Positions 1-7,536 of a DNA stretch of 24,129 nucleotides are shown piece after piece; the first letter of the stretch is position 1, and each line of letters opens with the position of its first letter. The translations under genes and the position numbers were made by a program. The stretch comes from a virus, in the IMG/VR virus record IMGVR_UViG_3300040801_003223, positions 1 to 24,129 of that record. The stretch is one strand, 5' to 3'. Below the pieces are notes generated by a model. The model was not told the origin of the DNA. It searched no databases and worked only from the letters and a program-made list of their open reading frames with translations.

Positions 1-1
1 C

Positions 2-223
2 GGCGATACAATGACAGGCTTCTTAACGTTGCACGCCTCACCAACCGACGCGAACCATGCCGCGACAAAACAATATGTTGATACGTCAGCGTCCGGGAAA
101 GTGAATCGTGCTGGCGATACGATGACAAACTTCTTAACGTTGCACGCAGACCCAACAGCAAATCTACATGCTGCAACAAAACAATACGTTGATACAGAAG
201 TAGCATCAGTTGTCCCTGCAACA
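2..223 (+). repeat. 111-nt tandem repeat coding for fibre shaft unit
   Basis: The sequence beginning GGCGATAC at base 2 recurs at base 113, a period of 111 nt (37 codons). The first 33 bases of each copy are nearly identical. The middle part, coding for the linker before AATKQYVDT, has diverged. The same peptide unit reappears in the fibre genes around 2590, 3070 and 5720. The right edge of the second copy is approximate because it fades into unique sequence. Confidence 0.7.
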
Positions 224-616
224 GGAAACGTAATAATGTTGGCTTCTGGTCAAGCTGTTACTGTCCCTTCTAACTCGAACGTGTGGAATACAGTTACAGC
301 ACCAGCAGGGGTTCCAACAGGTGCGACTGCTGTGATTCTCGTTGGTACTAACCCATCGATGGCAAACGCCCTGGGTGATGCAGGGACAGAATATTATGAA
401 GCGTCGTGGGGTTTTAGAAGAGATTCGACTGGGACAATATTCTATACCGCGTTGGGGTATTCATTTTCGTCAGGGTTCGGTATCGGCGGTTTGCGAGGGT
501 TTAGTACTATTATCGTCCCCCTAACTGCTGCAAAAACTTTCCAAGCTAATAGAGTAATTCAAATATATACGTACGATCAACCAGGGTCGTTAACCGCAAT
601 CGGTTACGTGGCGTGA
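2..616 (+). CDS. Tail fibre protein, 5' end outside the window
   Basis: This is the C-terminal part of a phage tail fibre or adhesin-carrying fibre. The open frame runs to the left edge without a stop, so the gene begins upstream; the first internal ATG at 11 lies within a repeat and is not the real start. Two copies of a 37-residue unit, with GDTMT at its start and AATKQYVDT near its end, occupy bases 2-112 and 113 to about 200. This unit is common in trimeric fibre shafts of T4-like and marine myoviruses. A non-repetitive domain of about 130 residues follows, rich in Gly, Ala and Thr, and probably forms the distal tip. The frame ends in TGA, 7 bases before the next gene, whose product probably belongs to the same fibre. 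The fibre role is well supported; the receptor cannot be read from sequence. Confidence 0.8.
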   Translation, partial: GDTMTGFLTLHASPTDANHAATKQYVDTSASGKVNRAGDTMTNFLTLHADPTANLHAATKQYVDTEVASVVPATGNVIMLASGQAVTVPSNSNVWNTVTAPAGVPTGATAVILVGTNPSMANALGDAGTEYYEASWGFRRDSTGTIFYTALGYSFSSGFGIGGLRGFSTIIVPLTAAKTFQANRVIQIYTYDQPGSLTAIGYVA

Positions 617-623
617 GGGTAAT

Positions 624-1244
624 ATGGCATCAATAACAATAACAGTTGACAATACAGAAGTTTATCTCGAAGGACGTTTGGACCTTTTAGCGCAGTTTGC
701 GGGAGCAACACAAGAGCAAGCATATGAATCTGTGTATGATGTTGCTAATGAAACATTTTCTGTCGAAGGAGTAACTGCAGAAGATTTACAAAATGCATAT
801 GACAATTTTCCAGCGCTCCATACGCAATGGAAAACGACAAATGGATTTGGTCCAATCGCGTTAGAAGATTATAAAGCGAGAGCAAAAAACATAATTGATC
901 AATATGCTGGAGCAACCCGATTAAAATTTATCACGTCCGTTCCGGGACAAGAAATGACATACCAAGAAAAAGCGGAAGAGGCAACAGATTATGTTGCAGC
1001 AGGATACCCTGCAGATCTGAGCGGATATCCTTTCGTTGCAGCAGAAGCTACAGCAACTGGGGCAACTGCAACTGAAGTGGCGGATGCTATTATTGCCCAG
1101 CGTTCAGCGTGGGTTGTCATCGGCGCCGAAATAGAACAATATCGAATTGGTGGAAAGTTTCAAGTTGAAAATGCAGAATCGCAAACGGAAGTTGACGGCA
1201 TCGTGAATAGCACGAAATTAATGCTTGATTCTGTCGGAACTTAA
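624..1244 (+). CDS. Fibre-associated protein, paralogue of 4174-4794
   Basis: This 206-residue protein is not assigned to a named family. Its C-terminal half (about residues 90-200) aligns by eye with the same part of the 206-residue protein at 4174-4794. Both have a helix with A..RxxxIT, then GQ...Y..K...A, then AGY or SGY, then A(E)A.A.G.TA.E.AD.II....W..I...IE..R...K. This alanine-rich helical region is often seen in proteins encoded next to phage tail fibres, where they act as tip domains or assembly factors. The start is ATG 624 behind GAGGGT. The stop TAA overlaps the next ATG by one base. A fibre-linked role is inferred from paralogy and position; whether it is structural or a chaperone is unknown. 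Confidence 0.55.
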   Translation: MASITITVDNTEVYLEGRLDLLAQFAGATQEQAYESVYDVANETFSVEGVTAEDLQNAYDNFPALHTQWKTTNGFGPIALEDYKARAKNIIDQYAGATRLKFITSVPGQEMTYQEKAEEATDYVAAGYPADLSGYPFVAAEATATGATATEVADAIIAQRSAWVVIGAEIEQYRIGGKFQVENAESQTEVDGIVNSTKLMLDSVGT

Positions 1245-1828
1245 TGGTTGAGATTCTTTCTATAGACATACCTGATAAGTTAACAACATTCGTTCGACAG
1301 GTATTGGACGAACCGGAACGTTTTTGTGCATCCGCTTGCAAACGACAAGATTCTGTTGACCCATATACGCCTTCCCTACCGATATTATCGGACGATTTTA
1401 TTCGATCACGCGACAAGAACCTAGAGGGATGGAACGGTGTGTCGTTAACAACCGCTCGGTTTAAACACGTCTGCCAAATACCTATCCCACCGATGCGTGT
1501 TATGGTTCCAGTAATACATCAATTGGAAACCATACTAACAACCTCAATGCAACAAATTAGAGGAAATTTCTTTTACCCTGAAGGTGGGTATATGGGATGG
1601 CACACAAATTCGGATCTACCTGGAACGCGCGTGTATATGTCCTATGCGGAGCAAGAAAACCAATCATATTTTAAATACGTCAACGATGATTCCATTATTA
1701 TCTCTCCTGATGTGAAAGGGTGGACAGTAAGAAAATTTGTAGTAGGAAACACCGATGATACCAGATTATGGCACTGTATTAGTGCGCATGGTTGTCGGCG
1801 AATAAGTTTCGGTTTCCTGTTTAAATAG
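1244..1828 (+). CDS. 2OG-Fe(II) oxygenase-like protein
   Basis: This 194-residue protein has the layout of a small phage 2-oxoglutarate/Fe(II)-dependent oxygenase. The region from about residue 108 reads GGYMGWHTNSDLPG, with H120 as the first metal ligand and N122 or D124 in the place of the usual Asp. A strand-rich stretch follows, then LWHCISAHGCRRISFGF near the C-terminus, where H177 or H182 would be the distal ligand and R185 or R186 the 2-oxoglutarate-binding arginine. Such enzymes are common beside tail-fibre genes in T4-like marine phages and probably hydroxylate virion or host proteins. The first acid of the HxD triad is not clear, so activity is uncertain. The gene starts on the last base of the upstream stop (TAATG) and ends in a genuine TAG. 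Confidence 0.6.
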   Translation: MVEILSIDIPDKLTTFVRQVLDEPERFCASACKRQDSVDPYTPSLPILSDDFIRSRDKNLEGWNGVSLTTARFKHVCQIPIPPMRVMVPVIHQLETILTTSMQQIRGNFFYPEGGYMGWHTNSDLPGTRVYMSYAEQENQSYFKYVNDDSIIISPDVKGWTVRKFVVGNTDDTRLWHCISAHGCRRISFGFLFK

Positions 1829-1841
1829 ACGGAACACCAAA

Positions 1842-1849
1842 CATAAATA
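1842..1849 (+). promoter_or_regulatory. Late-promoter-like element (CATAAATA)
   Basis: CATAAATA differs at one position from the T4 late promoter consensus TATAAATA. It lies in the 55-base gap between the oxygenase and the 513-residue fibre, 34 bases before the fibre ATG. T4 late promoters are recognised by the phage sigma factor gp55 through this element alone, so its position is meaningful even without a -35 box. Confidence 0.5.
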
Positions 1850-1883
1850 GAATAAATGATACAAATGGCGGAGAAATTCAACA

Positions 1884-3425
1884 ATGGCTAGCGTTTTCCA
1901 CATAATAAACACCACAGGAACATCAATTGCAGCGCTGCAACCAGGTGCATTGAACGGTCCTGGTGCAGAAAGAGATACAGACCTATACTTGTATGGTATG
2001 GGTAGAACAGATTGGGGAATTGGCGTTGATACAAACGTTGTTCGTCTTGCTGAAAACTTTGCATGTCCCCAGAAAATTGATGGCGATAACCTTCCTGAAT
2101 ACATGGGCGGAACTGGACCATATCCCAATGGCGATTTTGTCGTTGCGACTCATGGCATCGTTCCAAAAGATGAAACTGATGCTTCGGTCGGTGATTGGAC
2201 CAAACGAATCGGAGGTGGAGTTAATCAACCATTAAAAGGTCAATTGTGGTTCAATACTAGCGACGAATCATTGTATATGTGGAACGGATCGGTGTGGGAT
2301 GATATAGGGAATAGCAGCCTTACCGTAAGTCCAACCGCTCCAGCATTGCCACAAGTAGGTCATTTGTGGTATGACACCTCTGCCAATCAGCTGAAGATTT
2401 ACGTCGGCGGATCTCCTCCATGGCAATCGATTGTTGGAGATTATATGCCATTGGACGGATCTGCTGTGATGACAGGAACGTTTGATATGGGAACATACGG
2501 CATAATAAACCTTGCCGACCCCATAAACCTACAAGATGCAGCAACAAAAAATTATGTCGATAATGCCACATCAGGAAAGGTAAATCGTTCTGGTGATACG
2601 ATGACAAATACGTTAACCATCGACTCAGCGCCGAGTAATAACTTTACCGGAACTGGTGGATTAATTGTCCGGTCTGTTGGTGGTCCAGCAATCAAATTAT
2701 TCACAGACGCAACAACCGTTAGCACGTCCGTTCCTCCAGCAATTCAATGGTACAATCCTGATAATGACGATACAGTTGCAGGATCAACAGGCCGCTACCC
2801 ATACTTGCGCCTTTGTAACAGAGATGGTGCAATTTTACGGTTCGAAGCTGACTTGGACGATACAGGATCCGTCGAAAGCGGTAACACATACCATGTGCTT
2901 GAGATTAAACAAGCGGATGCGGTTGATAGTGGAACCATGTTGTTTTACGGCGCCCCAAGTTCGACTGTTCCTGTTATTAGAACACCAAACGCCACAATTG
3001 CGAATATAAATGCAAACAGCAAGAACTTGACAACAAAGGAATATGTTGATCAACGCGTTTATCGATCGGGCGACACGATGACAGGTTTGTTGACTGTACA
3101 GACCACAGCAGCACCTAACACAGCACTTGGGAACCAAGCAGGAATCCCTGTTCTCGACTTATCGTTGTCGAACTTCTTCACCATGACAGTCACAGGAAAT
3201 ATCACGAGTTGGACATTTACAAACGTGCCTGCTGCTGGTGTAACTGTTGTCACGCTTTTGATTGCAGATGGTGGTGATTATGCAGTTGCATGGCCTGGAT
3301 CAGTTAAGTGGCCTGCTGGCACAGCACCAACATTAGCATCTGGTGGCACCGATTTACTAACTCTTGTTACGCTCAACGGTGGCTTGACGTGGAATGGCGT
3401 TAAAGTGATGGGAGATCTCTCATGA
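1884..3425 (+). CDS. Tail fibre protein (513 residues)
   Basis: This is a long phage fibre. The N-terminal part contains LYGMG....G..V..N.VRLAENFACP, which resembles LYGKA....G..IQENLLHLLENFA in the fibre at 4867, suggesting a shared attachment domain. Two QLWFNT / HLWYDTSANQLKIY segments follow (about residues 118-180); these are typical of T4-like structural proteins of marine phages. Two GDTMT units with AATKNYVD or TTKEYVD linkers are at about residues 215-240 and 380-405. The last 90 residues form a Gly, Thr and Val-rich domain. The start ATG 1884 is preceded by GGAG at about 1868. The end overlaps the next gene by four bases (ATGA), which implies translational coupling with the glycine-rich adhesin. 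Confidence 0.8.
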   Translation: MASVFHIINTTGTSIAALQPGALNGPGAERDTDLYLYGMGRTDWGIGVDTNVVRLAENFACPQKIDGDNLPEYMGGTGPYPNGDFVVATHGIVPKDETDASVGDWTKRIGGGVNQPLKGQLWFNTSDESLYMWNGSVWDDIGNSSLTVSPTAPALPQVGHLWYDTSANQLKIYVGGSPPWQSIVGDYMPLDGSAVMTGTFDMGTYGIINLADPINLQDAATKNYVDNATSGKVNRSGDTMTNTLTIDSAPSNNFTGTGGLIVRSVGGPAIKLFTDATTVSTSVPPAIQWYNPDNDDTVAGSTGRYPYLRLCNRDGAILRFEADLDDTGSVESGNTYHVLEIKQADAVDSGTMLFYGAPSSTVPVIRTPNATIANINANSKNLTTKEYVDQRVYRSGDTMTGLLTVQTTAAPNTALGNQAGIPVLDLSLSNFFTMTVTGNITSWTFTNVPAAGVTVVTLLIADGGDYAVAWPGSVKWPAGTAPTLASGGTDLLTLVTLNGGLTWNGVKVMGDLS

Positions 3426-4174
3426 CGATGCCGTCACAACAAATGTTGGTCGGAGGTGGTATAGAAGCTCCTCCAGGGCAACTCGTATTCACATCTTCCA
3501 CGACGTGGGTTGTTCCCGAAGGCATCTACTCTGTCTGTGTGCTCTGCGTTGGTAGCGGCAACGGTGACAATGGGCATTCGATTTTTGATAACACCATTTA
3601 TGCATATGGTAGTAACCAAAACATAGGAGGTGGATATGCCGGTGGTGATGGCGGCGGAAATGGCGGAAATGGGTCATCTCGAATAGATTGCGCTCATTGG
3701 CAATACGGCAACTGCGGCGGCGCCGCTGGATACACTGGGAATGGTGGTAATGCTGCTCCAACGTCTTGTGGAGCTTTCACTGATGGTTCGCCTGGAACAG
3801 GTGGTGGAGGCGGTGGCGGCGGCGAAGCTGGTGATTATAATTCCAGCGGCGGTGGTGGCGTTGGGTTGCTCGGTCAAGGAACAAGTGGTGCCGGCGGCGT
3901 TGCTGGGGCAGGCGGCCAAGGCGGTTCTGGTGGAACTGACGGAGGAACTTGCTGGGCAGGCAATTGTGGCTCTGAAGGTCTTGGTGGCCTTTATGGAGGA
4001 GGAAATAGGGTCATCTATCCTATGCTAGGGTGTGGTGGCGGCGGCCTCTGCTGGAAAAACGATTACCCCGTCACCGCAGGCCAATCGATACCTATAGTTG
4101 TTAGCGGCAATGGTGCAATCCGAATAATGTGGGGCGGCGGCCGTTCATACCCAAATAATGCAGGAGATTTATAA
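3422..4174 (+). CDS. Glycine-rich adhesin-like protein (gp38-like)
   Basis: This 250-residue protein begins with a short beta-rich domain containing QLVFTSSTTWVVPEGI.SVCVLCVGSG, the usual opening of phage glycine-rich tip proteins. A low-complexity core follows (about residues 65-215) dominated by Gly, with GGGGGGGG at its centre. It ends with QSIPIVVSGNGAIRIMWGG. T-even-like gp38 adhesins fold such glycine runs into a polyglycine II sandwich whose loops bind the host receptor, so this is the best candidate for the receptor-binding tip of the upstream fibre. Seven or more cysteines interrupt the glycine core (IDCAHW, GNCGG, TSCGA, GTCWAGNCG, LGCGG, LCW), unusual for such tips and possibly stabilising. 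The match is by composition and layout, not by close identity to T2 or S16 gp38. Confidence 0.6.
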   Translation: MTMPSQQMLVGGGIEAPPGQLVFTSSTTWVVPEGIYSVCVLCVGSGNGDNGHSIFDNTIYAYGSNQNIGGGYAGGDGGGNGGNGSSRIDCAHWQYGNCGGAAGYTGNGGNAAPTSCGAFTDGSPGTGGGGGGGGEAGDYNSSGGGGVGLLGQGTSGAGGVAGAGGQGGSGGTDGGTCWAGNCGSEGLGGLYGGGNRVIYPMLGCGGGGLCWKNDYPVTAGQSIPIVVSGNGAIRIMWGGGRSYPNNAGDL

Positions 4175-4794
4175 TGAATTATTGTTACGTAGAAGATGGT
4201 GTAATTGTTAATTTACCCCAGCCGTTACCAAAGTCGTGGAGGAACATATCAGGGCTTAATAACCTTGACTCAACTACGTTAATTTCGATGGGTTGGCTTC
4301 CTGTTGTTTACGTTGATTCTGGTGGTGATGTGTTAATTAGCGAAACTACAGAAGTGTTGCCTACAGAAGTGAGAATTACCAAAGTATATCGATCATACAC
4401 TACAGAAGAACAAAATTCTATTCTAGCCTCTGCTAAACTAACAGCGAAGCAACAAATTGATGATGCGGCAGGAGAAGCAAGATCAAGGTACATAACTGTG
4501 TCGAGCGGTCAAGATGCTGTCTACATTATGAAAGAACAACAAGCACGCGCCTATAAAGATTCTGGCTATACTGGTCCTGTCCCTGCTTTGATCCAATCTG
4601 ATGCAGAAGCGTACGGCACAACAGCCCAACAAGCCGCTGACGCAATTATAACGTTATCTGACACATGGATTGATATTGCTGCTGCGATTGAAAAACAACG
4701 GTTAATATCCAAAAAGCAAATTGCCGACTCAAGCGATGCTGCAGAAATCAAGTCGATTGCAAACGCCGCCATCCTACAGCTGCAGCTATTGTGA
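4174..4794 (+). CDS. Fibre-associated protein, paralogue of 624-1244
   Basis: This 206-residue protein has an N-terminal half of about 85 residues, starting MNYCYVEDGVIVN and containing ISGLNNL, LGWLPVV-like SMGWLPVVYVDS and VRITKVYRSYT. That layout is typical of tail-fibre assembly or fibre-tip-associated proteins that report a short variable segment ahead of a helical tail. The C-terminal half is helical and alanine-rich and matches that of 624-1244. It starts on the last base of the adhesin stop codon (TAATG) and so is probably translated with it. A gene of this type after an adhesin often codes for a chaperone or tip component; which of the two is unclear. Confidence 0.55.
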   Translation: MNYCYVEDGVIVNLPQPLPKSWRNISGLNNLDSTTLISMGWLPVVYVDSGGDVLISETTEVLPTEVRITKVYRSYTTEEQNSILASAKLTAKQQIDDAAGEARSRYITVSSGQDAVYIMKEQQARAYKDSGYTGPVPALIQSDAEAYGTTAQQAADAIITLSDTWIDIAAAIEKQRLISKKQIADSSDAAEIKSIANAAILQLQLL

Positions 4795-4809
4795 TTTTTT
4801 TGTCCAATT

Positions 4810-4853
4810 TGTTGCCGAGCATCAAGCATAAATAGGCAAGATGCTCGGCAATA
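4810..4853 (+). promoter_or_regulatory. 14-bp hairpin with a late promoter in its loop, ahead of a fibre gene
   Basis: Bases 4812-4823 (TTGCCGAGCATC) pair perfectly with 4840-4851 (GATGCTCGGCAA), and a G-T and a T-A pair extend the stem to 14 bp. The 16-base loop contains CATAAATA (4827-4834), one mismatch from the T4 late promoter. The ribosome site AGGAAG (4855-4860) of the 726-residue fibre starts one base after the stem. Transcripts reading in from upstream would fold the hairpin against the ribosome site. Transcripts started in the loop (expected near 4840) would lack the left arm. No U-run follows the stem, so it is not a rho-independent terminator. Confidence 0.6.
4827..4834 (+). promoter_or_regulatory. 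Late-promoter-like element (CATAAATA) in hairpin loop
   Basis: This is the same CATAAATA variant as at 1842. It lies 33 bases before ATG 4867, close to the 35-base spacing at 1842. Both variants precede the two fibre genes that share an N-terminal domain. Confidence 0.5.
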
Positions 4854-4866
4854 TAGGAAGAATTCG

Positions 4867-7047
4867 ATGTCCACAATAGTGTATAAATTTGATTTTACGG
4901 ACCAAAATCCAAATCGGAGTTTTTCTGTTGCTCCATATACCACAAACGGTCCTCAAACACCAAACACACCTTTTCCTGATGCGCGTGCAACATCAGCAGC
5001 CACAACATTGCTGCTTTACGGTAAAGCATCGTTGGATTATGGTGAACGAATTCAAGAAAACCTTCTACACTTACTTGAAAATTTTGCAAGCGGCAGCGAA
5101 CCTGTGTATCCGATTGGAGGGCAAATTTGGTTAGACCGTTCGCAGACTCCTCACCATCTGCGAGTATTTAATACAAGTGGGTATGAGATAAAAGTTGATG
5201 TTGGTCATGCTGGCAACAATTCGTGGTTTGCCATAACCCCAAGAACATCTAGTGATGAAGCGGATCTTCTCACTCGCCTTGTGCAAAACTTTTCGATACG
5301 AATATTTAACGACACCACTGGTGCACAGGAAAACTATATAATTGTAGCGGACTCATCAACGAACGGTGCTGGAGATGTTGCGTTTCAAGTTACCCCTTCT
5401 GTTAATTCACCAAGAGCTACGGGTGAGTGGCACCTTGGTTCGTGGGAATATATTCTCCAGAATAACACATCATTGCGTTCTGACTTGGATGGCGGCAACG
5501 TTTGGACGATTAAAAACATACCCGATCCTGTCGACGGAACCGACCCTGCAACCAAAGATTATGTTGATACGCAAATAGCGTCCAACCTTTCTGGCAAAGA
5601 TGAACTAGTTGAACTCAACGACGTCAATATAGTCAGCCCACAGGTTAACGAGTTCTTGGCTTATAACGGGGTGAATTGGGTTAATGTTAACGGCGGAACG
5701 TTGTTTGTTAAACGGGATGGTTCGACGACGATGACGGGTTCGTTGAATATGACAGGAAACACTATCAACAACCTGCAGAATCCGCCTCCTAATGATCTCA
5801 GTGCAGCTACTAAATTATACGTTGACACGGAAATTGCGGCAGTTGTTACTGGATCTATTAGCAATCTAAACGACTTAGCAGACGTTACGTTTGGAACTCC
5901 TATCGCACCTTCTTCCCTGATGACGTACACAGGATCAATATGGACGGATATAAGCGCAAGCACATTCATATCAAACAACAATATACTGTTGAGAACTGGC
6001 GGAACAATGGTGGGGAGTTTGTATCTTGCCTCTGCACCAGTTGTCGGAAATGAAGCAGCAACCAAAGATTATGTTGATATTCAAATAGCATCGAGCGTTG
6101 GTGGTGATGTTGTTCATACAATTAACAACCCGCAAACTACTCCATCTTTCGTGGAAGCCGAAGGGCTGTTATGGGAAGAATTGTTTGGTACATCAACAGA
6201 ATACCCAACGCTTCCTATTTCTGACCTATTCCGAGAGTTAAATCTCCGTCTTGGTGCTTGGCACGCGCCGAGGAAACGCACAGTGTTTACCGCAAACGGT
6301 AACGGGACCATATATCTCGGAGATACGTCTAGTGGAGCGCAACCTGATCAAATGAATCCAACAGGGGCGTTGGATATGACATATGTTGTCGGTTCAAATG
6401 ATATTGAAGTTTACGTTAATGGTGTAAAGCAAATAGCTTCCGAAACAGGGTTCGCTGTTCTTTCGGCTATTGTAGGAAGCGGGTCGCCTTTCACACCGTA
6501 TAGAATGTGGCCGAGCGACGATTCGGCGTTGTTAGCAGGCAATGCATATGATTTCGAAATAAACGTAAACGGTCAAGGGTTCGTTCTAGTATCAATTGCC
6601 CCCACAGGAGGACCAATCATTAGATTGGGTACTGTCATAGAACTGATTAATGAAGTCGCAGATTCAATGTATTGGGGAAGTCCAGGAGGCGCGCCACCCG
6701 GTTCGCCGCCAGATCCGCGGTATGCGTTTGGTGTTAAGTTATGGGATGGAAAGATCGTATTTTATTCTGGACTGCCAGGTACAGGTTCTTCGATACAACT
6801 AAGAAATGTCACAGGAAGTCCTGACACAAATTTACTCTCGAAAATAGGCGACGTTTTCTCACTGCAGGATCCTACAACAGCATCAACCAACCCAGTGAAC
6901 TATTTGCCGGCAGATAGAGCATACAATGAAGTTGGTCGCTGGAACCGTCGTTCAGGTAAAATTGAATTTAACTCAGGATCTGAACCTCCAAATGGGTCAA
7001 CCGTCGAAGTTATCATCGGGCGTGAAATTCTAGGCGATCCGTTCTAA
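4867..7047 (+). CDS. Large tail fibre protein (726 residues)
   Basis: This is the largest protein of the window and a structural fibre. Its N-terminal 110 residues contain LYGKASLDYGERIQENLLHL followed by ENFA and GGQIWLD, an attachment-type domain also seen at 1884. The middle carries at least three units ending in DPATKDYVDTQIAS, AATKLYVDTEIA or AATKDYVDIQIAS, with SGSLNMTG or GGTMVGSLYL in the GDTMT position (about residues 215-410). The C-terminal 300 residues are non-repetitive and beta-rich, with FTANGNGTIYL and EVYVNGVKQ, and are probably the tip domain. The start ATG 4867 follows AGGAAG. It is separated from the next gene by 85 bases that hold no clear terminator. Confidence 0.8.
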   Translation: MSTIVYKFDFTDQNPNRSFSVAPYTTNGPQTPNTPFPDARATSAATTLLLYGKASLDYGERIQENLLHLLENFASGSEPVYPIGGQIWLDRSQTPHHLRVFNTSGYEIKVDVGHAGNNSWFAITPRTSSDEADLLTRLVQNFSIRIFNDTTGAQENYIIVADSSTNGAGDVAFQVTPSVNSPRATGEWHLGSWEYILQNNTSLRSDLDGGNVWTIKNIPDPVDGTDPATKDYVDTQIASNLSGKDELVELNDVNIVSPQVNEFLAYNGVNWVNVNGGTLFVKRDGSTTMTGSLNMTGNTINNLQNPPPNDLSAATKLYVDTEIAAVVTGSISNLNDLADVTFGTPIAPSSLMTYTGSIWTDISASTFISNNNILLRTGGTMVGSLYLASAPVVGNEAATKDYVDIQIASSVGGDVVHTINNPQTTPSFVEAEGLLWEELFGTSTEYPTLPISDLFRELNLRLGAWHAPRKRTVFTANGNGTIYLGDTSSGAQPDQMNPTGALDMTYVVGSNDIEVYVNGVKQIASETGFAVLSAIVGSGSPFTPYRMWPSDDSALLAGNAYDFEINVNGQGFVLVSIAPTGGPIIRLGTVIELINEVADSMYWGSPGGAPPGSPPDPRYAFGVKLWDGKIVFYSGLPGTGSSIQLRNVTGSPDTNLLSKIGDVFSLQDPTTASTNPVNYLPADRAYNEVGRWNRRSGKIEFNSGSEPPNGSTVEVIIGREILGDPF

Positions 7048-7132
7048 TGATTGGGGTCGACATATCCGGCGTGAACCAATTTTTTCTACCCGTGACAACA
7101 TTTAACGTAACAATTTTTAGCTGGAGATAATA

Positions 7133-7504
7133 ATGGCACAACCTAAAGTCGATCCTACGCAAATTGATGTTGCAAACATTGATATCGCTGACCTATCAGG
7201 AACAGTCACTGTCGGTCAAGTTGCAAGCATAGACGTATCTGACCTGTCGGGAACAGTCACTGTCGGTCAAGTTGCAAGCATAGACGTATCTGACCTGTCG
7301 GGAACGATTACACTTAGTCAGCTAGGGTCCTTAGGTGTAGACTTAGGAGAATACCTGCTAGCAAATCTACCCGACCCTACAACATACCCAAATTGTTGGG
7401 CCCTCGTAACTGACGCAGGTGGTTCTCCTGTGGTACGAACAGTTGTGCGCAGCGACGGAACAGATTGGCGAGTGATTGCAACCGAAGGCGCTATCGTATC
7501 TTGA
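7133..7504 (+). CDS. Small repeat-containing protein, probable fibre component
   Basis: This 123-residue protein is unrecognised. Residues 20-53 are two exact peptide copies of the 17-residue unit DLSGTVTVGQVASIDVS, followed by a partial third (DLSGTITLSQLGSLGVD). The regular spacing of T-V and I-D pairs suggests a beta-helix or trimeric shaft segment. The C-terminal 45 residues include NCWALVTDAGG....V.RSDGTDWRVI, a short motif frequent at the end of phage fibre or neck proteins. The start ATG 7133 has GGAG 7 bases upstream. Position at the end of the fibre block supports a structural role. Confidence 0.55.
   Translation: MAQPKVDPTQIDVANIDIADLSGTVTVGQVASIDVSDLSGTVTVGQVASIDVSDLSGTITLSQLGSLGVDLGEYLLANLPDPTTYPNCWALVTDAGGSPVVRTVVRSDGTDWRVIATEGAIVS
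7190..7291 (+). repeat. 51-nt tandem repeat, two full copies plus a partial third
   Basis: Bases 7190-7240 and 7241-7291 are the same 51-base unit, differing at only two third-codon positions in the first eleven bases. A third copy starts at 7292 and diverges after about 14 bases. Such near identity points to a recent duplication by slippage or recombination inside a shaft-coding gene. Confidence 0.9.
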
Positions 7505-7529
7505 TTTGCAGCTAACAACAATGTATCAT
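7501..7529 (+). promoter_or_regulatory. Sigma70-like promoter for the DnaE-like gene, possibly leaderless
   Basis: TTGATT (7501-7506) and TATCAT (7524-7529) are separated by 17 bases. They match the -35 and -10 consensus at four and five of six positions. The expected start of transcription is 7536-7537, which is the A of the next ATG. No Shine-Dalgarno sequence precedes that ATG. The -10 box also lies in a small perfect hairpin (ACAATG 7518-7523 with CATTGT 7527-7532). Confidence 0.45.
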
Positions 7530-7536
7530 TGTCTGT

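Noticed and set aside
3489-3919. Minus-strand and other-frame open frames across the glycine-rich gene
   Set aside because: They are low-complexity mirror frames of GGN codons (His/Arg or Ala/Thr-rich) without ribosome sites or homology.
7050-7085. Possible terminator after the large fibre (ATTGG ... CCAAT followed by six T)
   Set aside because: Only a 5-bp stem with a loop of 21 bases; the T-run alone is not convincing.
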